A stretch of 5,235 nt of DNA from Gulosibacter sediminis (GTDB lineage: Bacteria; Actinomycetota; Actinomycetes; Actinomycetales; Microbacteriaceae): NCBI RefSeq assembly GCF_014904065.1, contig NZ_JACXJG010000018.1:135514-140748 (forward strand). The letters are read 5' to 3'. Below the pieces are notes generated by a model. It saw nothing but the letters and a program-made list of their open reading frames with translations. It had not been told where the DNA came from and searched no databases. The translations under genes and the position numbers were made by a program. Positions 1 to 5,021 of this stretch are shown one piece after another (position 1 is the stretch's first letter; every line of letters begins with the position of its first letter).

Positions 1-2
1 CG

Positions 3-1112
3 CACAAGCGCATCCCCTTCGCCGAGCTGTACGCCCGCAACGGCCTGCAGTACCTGCCCTTCAACACGGTGTACCAGTACGTCGCGGAGGTGCTCGACGA
101 GACGCGGATCGCGCAGGCCGACCGGGCACTGCTCATCCCCGACCTGCTCGGATACTGGCTCACGGGCGCCGAGGTGGCCGAGCGCACGAACGCCTCGACG
201 ACCGGGCTGCTCTCGCTCGCGGGGGAGTGGGACTTCGACCTCGCGCAGCAGCTCGGGATTCCCACCGAGATTCTGCCGCCGCTCGTCGACCCCGGCACCG
301 AAATCGGCACACTGCGCGAGAGCGTCGGCGAGGCCACCGGTCTCGACACGCGCGTGCCGGTGCTCGCGGTCGGTTCACACGACACCGCCTCGGCGGTCGT
401 CGGTATTCCAATGACCGACCCCGACGTCGCGTTCATCAGCTGCGGTACCTGGGGTCTCGTCGGCGTCGAGCTCGAGGCGCCTGTCGTCACCGAGGCATCC
501 CGCGCTGCGAATTTCACGAACGAGCGCGGCGTCGACGGCCGCACCCGCTTCCTCCACAACGTCATGGGGCTCTGGGTGCTCTCCGAGACGATCCGCGGCT
601 GGGAGCGCGCCGACGGCGAGTCGATCGACCTCGGCGAGCTGCTCGCCGCGGCGGCCGACGTCACGGCACCGCAGCCCGTGTTCGACGTGAACGACCCCGT
701 GTTCGCGCCCCCGGGCGAGATGCACGCGCGCATCACCGAGTGGCTCGCGGGCCGCGGCCTCGCGGTGCCGAGCGGGCGCGCAGAGCTGGTGCGGAGCATC
801 CTCGAGTCGCTCGCCGCGGCGTTCGCGGATGCCGTACACCGCGCTGCCGAACTGTCGGGCAAGCGGGTGGGCGCGATCCACCTCGTTGGGGGTGGCTCGC
901 TCAACACCCTGCTCTGCCAACTCACGGCCGACCGTGCTGTACTTACGGTTGTCGCCGGGCCGGTCGAGGCGACCGCGCTCGGCAACCTCGTTGTGCAGGC
1001 GCGGGCCCTTGGCGCCGTGCGTGGCGACCTGGAAGCCCTGCGAGCGCTGATTGCGCAGACCGTTGACCTGCGCCGCTTCACTCCGCGGGTGTCGAGCAAC
1101 GGGAACTACTGA
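3..1112 (+). CDS. rhaB: Rhamnulokinase-type FGGY carbohydrate kinase, 5' end outside window
   Basis: Probably the cytoplasmic ATP-dependent kinase that converts L-rhamnulose to L-rhamnulose-1-phosphate. The reading frame is open from the first bases of the window, so the gene is cut by the edge: 369 codons are visible out of about 480 usual for the family, and the missing part is the N-terminal section of the first FGGY domain. Visible landmarks are a LPFNTVYQ segment near nt 57-80, typical of rhamnulokinases; the GSHDTAS motif, whose Asp (nt 381-383) is the expected catalytic base; the GTWG phosphate-binding loop (nt 444-455); [12 protein letters not shown] near nt 555; and in the second domain VGGGS (nt 885-899) and VEATALGN (nt 963-986), which form the ATP/adenosine site. 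The stop is TGA, 16 bases before the next gene, so the two are very likely cotranscribed. Family assignment is strong. The exact sugar is inferred, and a fuculokinase or related kinase is the main alternative. Confidence 0.85.
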   Translation, partial: HKRIPFAELYARNGLQYLPFNTVYQYVAEVLDETRIAQADRALLIPDLLGYWLTGAEVAERTNASTTGLLSLAGEWDFDLAQQLGIPTEILPPLVDPGTEIGTLRESVGEATGLDTRVPVLAVGSHDTASAVVGIPMTDPDVAFISCGTWGLVGVELEAPVVTEASRAANFTNERGVDGRTRFLHNVMGLWVLSETIRGWERADGESIDLGELLAAAADVTAPQPVFDVNDPVFAPPGEMHARITEWLAGRGLAVPSGRAELVRSILESLAAAFADAVHRAAELSGKRVGAIHLVGGGSLNTLLCQLTADRAVLTVVAGPVEATALGNLVVQARALGAVRGDLEALRALIAQTVDLRRFTPRVSSNGNY

Positions 1113-1128
1113 ACAAGAGGACGAAGAT

Positions 1129-2388
1129 ATGGTGCAGCGTCAGGTTCCAAAGCCGTCGGAGATTTTCGAGTATCTGCATTTGCAGAAGCCTGATTTCAAC
1201 CTCAAGCGCCGTCGACTGTCGCAAGCGTTGACGATCGCCGACCTGCGCAAGATCGCGAAGCGCCGCACGCCCGCCGCCGCGTTCGACTACACCGATGGTG
1301 CGGCCGACGACGAGATCTCGATGCGTCGCGCACGCCAGGCGTTCCGTGACGTCGAGTTCCACCCCGACATCCTCCGCCCGGCACCCGAGGTTGACCCCTC
1401 GGTCGATATTCTCGGCGGGCGCAGCGCTCTGCCGTTCGGCATTGCGCCCACCGGCTTCACGCGCCTCATGCAGACCGAGGGCGAGACCGCCGGCGCCGGC
1501 GCTGCCGCGGCCGCGGGCATCCCCTTCTCGCTCTCGACGCTCGGCACGACGTCGATCGAGGACGTCAAGGCGGCGAACCCGACCGGTCGCAACTGGTTCC
1601 AGCTCTACGTCATGCGCCAACGCGAGATCTCGTACGGCCTCGTCGAGCGCGCCGCGAAGGCCGGCTTCGACACACTCATGTTCACGGTTGACACCCCGAT
1701 CGCGGGCAACCGCATGCGCGACTCGCGCAACGGCTTCTCGATTCCGCCGCAGCTGTCGGTGAAGACGATCGTTGACGCGATTCCGCGCCCGTGGTGGTGG
1801 TGGGACTTCCTCACCACGCCGAAGCTCGAGTTCGCCTCGCTCTCGACGACCGGCGGCACCGTCGGCGAGCTGCTCAACTATGCGATGGACCCGACGATCT
1901 CGGACGACGACCTCACGATCATCCGCGAGATGTGGCCGGGCAAGCTCGTCGTGAAGGGCGTGCAGAACGTGCCCGACGCGGTGCGGCTCATCGATAAGGG
2001 TGTCGACGGCATCATCCTGTCGAACCACGGCGGCCGTCAGCTCGACCGCGCGCCAATTCCGTTCCGCCTGCTGCCCGAGGTCGTTCGAGAGGTCGGTGCC
2101 GACGCCACCGTCATGATCGACACGGGAATCATGCACGGCGCCGACATTGTCGCCTCGATGGCGCTCGGCGCGAAGTTCACGCTCGTCGGCCGTGCATACC
2201 TCTACGGCCTCATGGCTGGTGGCCGCGAGGGCGTCGACCGTATGATCGAGATCCTCGGCTCGCAGGTGAAGCGCACCATGGCGCTGCTTGGCGTCGCGAG
2301 CGTCGAGGAACTCGAGCCGCGCCATGTGACGCAGCTCGAGCGCCTCACCCCGGTGCGTTCGGCCGGGGCCGATTCGTTCGTTCGCTAG
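1129..2388 (+). CDS. lldD: FMN-dependent alpha-hydroxy-acid oxidase / L-lactate dehydrogenase (LldD family)
   Basis: A 419-residue TIM-barrel flavoenzyme that oxidises an L-2-hydroxy acid, most likely L-lactate to pyruvate. The ATG at 1129 is preceded by AAGAGG (1115-1120) at 8 bases; the frame is open further upstream, but only through the kinase gene. Residues matching the glycolate/lactate oxidase active site are present: Tyr54 (FDYTDG), Tyr160 (WFQLY), Asp188 (TVDTP), Lys276 (VVKGV), and His300 and Arg303 in SNHGGRQLD, with His300 as the expected catalytic base. The FMN-phosphate region reads DTGIMHGAD (331-339) followed by VGRAYLYG (353-360), a form I associate with actinobacterial members, where plant enzymes have DGGVRRG. 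Residues 221-230, [10 protein letters not shown], are also a clade signature. No signal peptide or membrane anchor is apparent. Next to a rhamnulokinase it would drain lactate made from lactaldehyde. Other 2-hydroxy acids remain possible substrates. The complete active site argues against the mycofactocin maturase MftD, a distant paralogue. Confidence 0.88.
   Translation: MVQRQVPKPSEIFEYLHLQKPDFNLKRRRLSQALTIADLRKIAKRRTPAAAFDYTDGAADDEISMRRARQAFRDVEFHPDILRPAPEVDPSVDILGGRSALPFGIAPTGFTRLMQTEGETAGAGAAAAAGIPFSLSTLGTTSIEDVKAANPTGRNWFQLYVMRQREISYGLVERAAKAGFDTLMFTVDTPIAGNRMRDSRNGFSIPPQLSVKTIVDAIPRPWWWWDFLTTPKLEFASLSTTGGTVGELLNYAMDPTISDDDLTIIREMWPGKLVVKGVQNVPDAVRLIDKGVDGIILSNHGGRQLDRAPIPFRLLPEVVREVGADATVMIDTGIMHGADIVASMALGAKFTLVGRAYLYGLMAGGREGVDRMIEILGSQVKRTMALLGVASVEELEPRHVTQLERLTPVRSAGADSFVR
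2385..2388. other. Shared CTAG: overlapping stop codons of two convergent genes
   Basis: The TAG stop of the + strand oxidase (2386-2388) and the TAG stop of the - strand DJ-1/PfpI gene (2387-2385) use the same palindromic CTAG, so the two coding regions overlap by 4 bases tail to tail. There is no intergenic space for a terminator, so each transcript must run into the 3' end of the other gene, or be terminated there by Rho or transcript collision. Confidence 0.95.
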
Positions 2389-2948
2389 TCGAGCGGCGCG
2401 CTCTCGCGCAGCAGTTTGATGAAGGCGCCGAACCAGGGGCCGTTGTCGTTCCATGCGCGCGAGGTGACGAGGTTGCCGTCGACAACCGCCTCGCCGCCCT
2501 GGTAGGTCGCGCCGCCCGACTCGATGTCGGGCGCGACCTCGGGGAAGCCCGACGAGGTGCGGCCTGAGAGCACACCCGACTTCGCGAGGATCAGCGGGCC
2601 GTGGCAGGTCGAGGCGACCGGCGCATCCGCCCCGAAGAAGTGCTGCACGATGCGCTGCACGTCGGCGTTGTTGCGCAGGTACTCGGGCGCGCGGCCACCG
2701 GGGATCACGAGCGCAACGTAGTCGTCGGGGTTGACGTCAGCGACCGCGATGTCGGCGTCCCAGCCGTGCCCCGGCTTTTCGGTGAAGCTGAAATATCCGG
2801 GCTCGAAGTCGTGCACCACGAACTGGAGGCGCTTCTTCTCGAGCGACGCGATGACGGGTTCGTAGCCCTCCTCGCGCAGTCGCTCGTAGGGGTAGAACAC
2901 TTCGAGGGTCTCGGAAAAATCGCCGGCGATGATCAGGACTTTCGACAT
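2385..2948 (-). CDS. DJ-1/PfpI (type 1 glutamine amidotransferase-like) family protein
   Basis: A 187-residue protein, the usual single-domain length for the family. The ATG at 2948 follows AAAGGAG (2960-2954) with 5 bases between. A longer in-frame start at 3005 would add 19 residues that do not resemble the family and would place this Shine-Dalgarno inside the gene. The core begins [20 protein letters not shown], close to PfpI/YhbO-type proteins. Glu16 is the expected partner of the nucleophile. The nucleophile elbow is VASTCHGPL, with Cys115 followed by His116, and [11 protein letters not shown] (81-91) is the conserved strand-loop before it. Family members act as proteases, glyoxalase-like or deglycase-type enzymes, hydratases or oxidative-stress proteins, so the reaction cannot be named. 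It is the last gene of the - strand block, 94 bases after the NTF2-like gene with hairpins in the gap. Readthrough or its own promoter could express it. No signal peptide is seen. Confidence 0.88.
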   Translation of the reverse strand: MSKVLIIAGDFSETLEVFYPYERLREEGYEPVIASLEKKRLQFVVHDFEPGYFSFTEKPGHGWDADIAVADVNPDDYVALVIPGGRAPEYLRNNADVQRIVQHFFGADAPVASTCHGPLILAKSGVLSGRTSSGFPEVAPDIESGGATYQGGEAVVDGNLVTSRAWNDNGPWFGAFIKLLRESAPLD

Positions 2949-2965
2949 GGTTGCTCCTTTGCGCG

Positions 2966-2982
2966 GGCCGGTGATTCCGGCC
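2966..2982 (-). repeat. Small inverted repeat in the leader of the DJ-1/PfpI gene
   Basis: GGCCGG and CCGGCC form a perfect 6-bp stem around a 5-base loop. It lies 5 bases before the AAAGGAG ribosome site of the DJ-1/PfpI gene. It is short and GC-only, so it may be chance in this DNA. If it forms in RNA it would stand beside the ribosome site without covering it. Confidence 0.4.
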
Positions 2983-2993
2983 ACGACAGCAGT

Positions 2994-3035
2994 GTGCGGC
3001 GGCAAGCTTCAGGATGCGTGAAAGCGCCGCCGCAC
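2994..3035 (-). terminator. Strong hairpin directly after the NTF2-like gene (candidate terminator or attenuator)
   Basis: On the - strand, GTGCGGCGGC pairs perfectly with GCCGCCGCAC (10 bp). Inside, GCTTTCA pairs with TGAAGC (6 bp, one bulged T), leaving the loop CGCATCC and a two-base TT bulge. The stem begins 7 bases beyond the TAG of the NTF2-like gene, the classic terminator position. No U-tract follows, which is common for actinobacterial terminators but weakens the call. Only 45 bases separate the stem from the DJ-1/PfpI start, so a full terminator would leave that gene little room for a promoter. Partial termination or mRNA end protection is therefore plausible. Confidence 0.5.
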
Positions 3036-3042
3036 GCTGGCG

Positions 3043-3546
3043 CTAGGCCGTCTTGTACCAGCTCGAGGCGAGGGTGTAACGGATGTTCTCGACGTCGACC
3101 GCGTCGTAGGGCAGGTACTCGATGACGCGGTTCTTCAGCGCGAGCTCGCGGCGTGCGATGCGCCAGCCGGCCTCGGTGCGCACGAGGTCGTCGACGTAAA
3201 TGCCACCGGCGCGGATGTGCTTGAACGACTCGGAATCGTCGGTCGTCTGCAGCGTCACCCAGAGCACCTCGGTGACGGTGTGCGCGGTGTCGCCGTCGAT
3301 CTCGAAGCGGGTGTTGCCGTTGACGTGCTGCCCCGAGAGGCGGGTTGAGTCGTTCTGCCCGCTCAGCGCATCTTGCAGCGACTGCGGCGTGTAGTGGGTG
3401 TCGCGGTCGATGAGCACGATGTCGGCGTCGGGCGTGAACGCGTCGGCGAGGATGCCCCACTCGCGCTGGTCGAGCGCGTGCGAGTAGGCGTTGATCGCGT
3501 CGAGAATCTCGGCGCGGTCGAGGAGGTCCTGGGCCGTGAGCGTCAT
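3043..3546 (-). CDS. SnoaL/NTF2-like family protein (SnoaL_4-type small alpha+beta barrel enzyme)
   Basis: A 167-residue protein made of one NTF2-like cone fold. The start ATG at 3546 has AGGA (3555-3552) 5 bases upstream. The N-terminal helix region reads ILDAINAYSHALDQREW, followed by FTPDADI (37-43), the standard opening of the SnoaL-like/ring-hydroxylating-dioxygenase-beta-like group. Polar residues line up as a possible active site: Tyr21, Asp26 and His74 (SGQHVNGN), with Arg140 near the end. The Tyr-Asp-His spacing is the one I recall for the bile-acid dehydratase BaiE, so a dehydratase or isomerase is a reasonable guess, but many family members are uncharacterised. The C-terminal strand GWRIARRELALKNRV is typical. 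It starts 15 bases after the short-chain dehydrogenase and is almost certainly in its operon, so it may act on the same ketone or alcohol. No signal peptide is seen. Confidence 0.85.
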   Translation of the reverse strand: MTLTAQDLLDRAEILDAINAYSHALDQREWGILADAFTPDADIVLIDRDTHYTPQSLQDALSGQNDSTRLSGQHVNGNTRFEIDGDTAHTVTEVLWVTLQTTDDSESFKHIRAGGIYVDDLVRTEAGWRIARRELALKNRVIEYLPYDAVDVENIRYTLASSWYKTA

Positions 3547-3561
3547 GAGAGTCCTGTCTGC

Positions 3562-4359
3562 CTAGCCCCACTTGGTGGTGGAGCCGGCGTCGATCGTGAG
3601 GTTCGCGCCCGTGATGTAGCGAGCTTCGTCGGAGGCGAGGAAGAGCACGGCGTTCGCGACGTCGACGGGGTCGATCCACGGCACGTCGAGCAGCTTGCCA
3701 CGCTTGAACGGCTCGATGACGTCTTCGGGCGTCGGGTCGACGAGGTCGGGCCGGTAGCGGCGCAGGTTGCCCTCGTTGAGCACGAGGTCGGTGCCGACGG
3801 CGGTCGGATGCGTCGTGTTGACGCGGCCGCCGAACGCGCCGAGCTCGTGTGCCCAGACCTTCGCGAGGCCGACGAGCGCGGTTTTTGCCGCGGTGTAGGC
3901 GCTCGTGCTCGGGCCGCCGCGAATGCCCGCGGTCGACGACGCGAGAATCACGCTCGAGCCGTTCGGGTTCTGCTTCAGGGCGGGGAAGACCGCCTTGGCG
4001 GTGCGCCAGACACCCGAGAGGTCGATGTCGATGACGGTGTTCCAGGTGGCCTCGTCGAGCTCCTCGGCCGGGGCCTCGGGCAACAGCACGCCCGCGTTCG
4101 CGAACAGCACGTCGATGCGGCCGAAGCGCTCGAGCGTGGCCGCAACCGCCGCATCCAGGCTCGCCTGGTCGCGCACGTCGACCTGCAGCGGCAGCAGCGA
4201 GTCGTTCGCGTCGGGCGGCGTGAGGTCGGCGGCCGCGACGACTGCGCCCTCGTCGATGAAGCGGTGCGCGGTGGCGAGGCCGATGCCCGCGCCCGCGCCG
4301 GTGATGAAGGCGACCTTGCCCGCGAGGCGGCCGGGTCGCGCGCTGTCGGTGGTGCTCAT
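3562..4359 (-). CDS. NAD(P)-dependent short-chain dehydrogenase/reductase (SDR), similar to carveol/mycofactocin-type SDRs in its C-terminal half
   Basis: A 265-residue classical SDR that should interconvert an alcohol and a ketone. The cofactor loop is TGAGAGIG (20-27), and Asp45 at the end of strand 2 suggests NAD(H). Asp61 in DVRD and NAG (88-90) follow. The catalytic residues are Ser142, Tyr155 and Lys159 (SAYTAAK). The position usually held by the tetrad Asn (VNLxG) is Asp113 in IDIDLSG. From about 180 onward the motifs NTTHPTAVGT, YRPDL, VPWIDPVDVANAVLFLASDEARYITG resemble carveol-dehydrogenase and mycofactocin-coupled SDRs, but the extra segment those enzymes carry after strand 2 is missing. 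The ATG at 4359 is the first possible start, because TGA lies in frame at 4365-4363. The only purine-rich site, GAGG (4364-4361), sits one base from the ATG, which is too close to be ideal. The next gene, NTF2-like, follows at 15 bases. The substrate is unknown; terpenoid, steroid or sugar-derived alcohols are possible. Confidence 0.9.
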   Translation of the reverse strand: MSTTDSARPGRLAGKVAFITGAGAGIGLATAHRFIDEGAVVAAADLTPPDANDSLLPLQVDVRDQASLDAAVAATLERFGRIDVLFANAGVLLPEAPAEELDEATWNTVIDIDLSGVWRTAKAVFPALKQNPNGSSVILASSTAGIRGGPSTSAYTAAKTALVGLAKVWAHELGAFGGRVNTTHPTAVGTDLVLNEGNLRRYRPDLVDPTPEDVIEPFKRGKLLDVPWIDPVDVANAVLFLASDEARYITGANLTIDAGSTTKWG

Positions 4360-4360
4360 G

Positions 4361-4364
4361 CCTC
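4361..4364 (-). promoter_or_regulatory. Unusually close, weak ribosome site of the SDR gene
   Basis: The only Shine-Dalgarno-like run before the SDR ATG is GAGG, one base from the start codon, where the CMD, DJ-1/PfpI and NTF2-like genes on this strand keep 5 bases. An in-frame TGA overlaps it, so no upstream start can rescue the spacing. Translation of this gene may be weak or depend on structure in the leader. Confidence 0.45.
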
Positions 4365-4377
4365 AAGTTCACGCCGG

Positions 4378-4410
4378 CACGGCGACTCGCTCAACTTGCG
4401 AGTCGCCGTG
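4378..4410 (-). repeat. Perfect 13-bp inverted repeat in the leader of the SDR gene
   Basis: CACGGCGACTCGC (4378-4390) and GCGAGTCGCCGTG (4398-4410) are exact reverse complements around a 7-base loop. As RNA it would be a very stable hairpin 18 bases before the SDR start. As DNA it could be an operator. It has no U-tract. If it terminated transcription fully, the SDR gene would have no room for a promoter, so a leader, attenuator or processing role is more likely than a simple terminator. In the - strand transcript the loop (AAGTTGA) is complementary over five bases to AACTT beside the GAGG ribosome site. Confidence 0.65.
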
Positions 4411-4419
4411 TGACGCGGG

Positions 4420-4501
4420 CTAGGCGGATGGGCGGGCCGCGACGAGCACGCCGGCGCCCGAGGGGTTCCCGAGCGCGACCCGGTGAGGCGGTGTCGCGCG
4501 A
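4420..4501 (-). other. Gap segment, possible remnant of a gene 3' end
   Basis: Between the CMD stop and the SDR leader hairpin, the - strand frame ending at TAG (4422-4420) reads RVALGNPSGAGVLVAARPSA before the stop, with nearly every third codon position G or C. It looks like the tail of a protein but has no start or upstream coding continuation outside the CMD gene, which uses another frame. I cannot identify a parent family. It may be a decayed gene end or a chance effect of high GC. Confidence 0.2.
4473..4499 (-). terminator. Hairpin directly after the CMD/AhpD-like gene (candidate terminator)
   Basis: GCGCGAC and GTCGCGC form a perfect 7-bp stem, extended inside by CCG/CGG after a single bulged base. 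It begins two bases beyond the CMD stop codon. No U-tract follows. The position fits a terminator, which would separate this gene from the SDR gene downstream. The high GC content makes modest stems common here, so confidence is limited. Confidence 0.35.
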
Positions 4502-4846
4502 CTAGTGCGTGTGGCCCGCGTCGCCCGCGAGCTTGAACGCGAGACGGCCGTGCGCGTAACCGCCACCGGCGCGGATCGCGGTCGCGACCCACGCGGCTTC
4601 GGCAAGTTCGGCCTCACTCGCGCCGGCCTTGACGGCGTTCTGCGAGTGCGCGTCGATGCAGTAGACACACTGCGTCGTGATGCCCACGGCGAGCGCGATG
4701 AGCTCGCGGTACTTCAGCGGGATCTCGCGGCCTTCCTTGGCGAAGACGGCGGCGTCGAACTCGCCAAACTTCTTCAAGATGTCGGGCGTGTGCTCTTTGT
4801 ACACCTTGGTGTAGTCACGGTCATTGCGGTCAAAGTACTCGGTCAT
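4502..4846 (-). CDS. Carboxymuconolactone decarboxylase (CMD)/AhpD-like family protein
   Basis: A 114-residue all-helical protein of the usual length for single-domain CMD/AhpD-like proteins. The core motif is Cys60-Val-Tyr-Cys63 with His67 (CVYCIDAH), preceded by KYRELIALAVGI and Glu48. In AhpD this Glu-CxxC-His arrangement gives alkylhydroperoxidase activity. True gamma-carboxymuconolactone decarboxylases lack the CxxC, so a thiol peroxidase or disulfide reductase role is favoured over a ring-cleavage enzyme. It probably oligomerises, as relatives do. The ATG at 4846 has a near-perfect AGGAGGT (4858-4852) 5 bases upstream, the best ribosome site in the window, suggesting strong expression. 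It is the first gene of the - strand block and diverges from otnK across 175 bases. A 142-base gap with two hairpins follows it, so it may be its own transcript. The partner reductase is not in the window. Confidence 0.88.
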   Translation of the reverse strand: MTEYFDRNDRDYTKVYKEHTPDILKKFGEFDAAVFAKEGREIPLKYRELIALAVGITTQCVYCIDAHSQNAVKAGASEAELAEAAWVATAIRAGGGYAHGRLAFKLAGDAGHTH

Positions 4847-4952
4847 GTTGTACCTCCTATCGGCAACGTAACGAGCGCGACTGGGCGAAACTTCCCCGCG
4901 CGTAGCCCGGCGTCACAAATCCATAGACGCGATGCGCCGTGCCACAGAGTGC

Positions 4953-4967
4953 TATCTTGTGAAGATA
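4953..4967. promoter_or_regulatory. Perfect 15-bp dyad, candidate operator of otnK
   Basis: TATCTT and AAGATA are exact reverse complements around GTG. The dyad sits 54 bases before the otnK start in the most AT-rich part of the window, where a transcription factor dimer would be expected to bind. The regulator is not in the window. DeoR- or GntR-type regulators commonly control such sugar-acid operons, but the family cannot be chosen from this site. Confidence 0.5.
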
Positions 4968-4993
4968 TGTGAAATTGTGGTGCATTTTGGTGC
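4958..4993 (+). repeat. 10-bp-phased short repeats upstream of otnK
   Basis: TGTGAA occurs at 4958 and 4968, and TGGTGC at 4978 and 4988, so four related units starting TG(T/G) recur exactly every 10 bases, one helical turn. The first unit overlaps the 15-bp dyad. This is the kind of layout seen where a regulator binds cooperatively on one face of DNA, though the units are short. Confidence 0.45.
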
Positions 4994-5021
4994 GCCCAGT
5001 GTCGATCAATGAGGAGGACAC

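Larger units (their letters stand above)
4847..5021. promoter_or_regulatory. Divergent intergenic region between the CMD gene and otnK
   Basis: These 175 bases must hold promoters for both genes. The stretch 4953-4990 is clearly richer in A and T than the rest of the window and contains a dyad and phased repeats. On the - strand TACGTT (4870-4865) fits the loose actinobacterial TANNNT -10 pattern for the CMD gene, but no good -35 accompanies it. I see no convincing consensus promoter for otnK. Confidence 0.6.

Noticed and set aside
69..1112. GTG at 69 as the start of the sugar kinase
   Set aside because: The frame is open to the window edge and already reads rhamnulokinase-like sequence ([17 protein letters not shown]) before this codon.
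1051..1128. Upstream start for the oxidase at 1051
   Set aside because: It would overlap the kinase gene and add an Arg/Cys-rich leader; ATG at 1129 has a proper ribosome site.
1129..2388. Identification of the oxidase as MftD, the mycofactocin maturase
   Set aside because: The full set of hydroxy-acid oxidase catalytic residues is present and no mftA/B/C gene is in the window.
1078..2454. Long open frame on the - strand opposite the oxidase gene (458 codons)
   Set aside because: It mirrors the oxidase codon structure in high-GC DNA, has a low-complexity Arg/Ala/Glu-rich composition and no recognisable motif. The + strand frame has a full active site.
2933..4372. Long - strand frame overlapping the NTF2-like and SDR genes (479 codons)
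   Set aside because: Arg/His-rich shadow frame; the two real genes on the same strand have conserved motifs and sensible starts.
3373..4413. Long + strand frame opposite the SDR and NTF2-like genes (346 codons)
   Set aside because: Antisense shadow with Arg/Val/Glu-rich composition and no family motif.
4502..4846. True gamma-carboxymuconolactone decarboxylase of the protocatechuate pathway
   Set aside because: The CxxC motif with nearby Glu and His is the AhpD-type arrangement, and no pca genes are adjacent.
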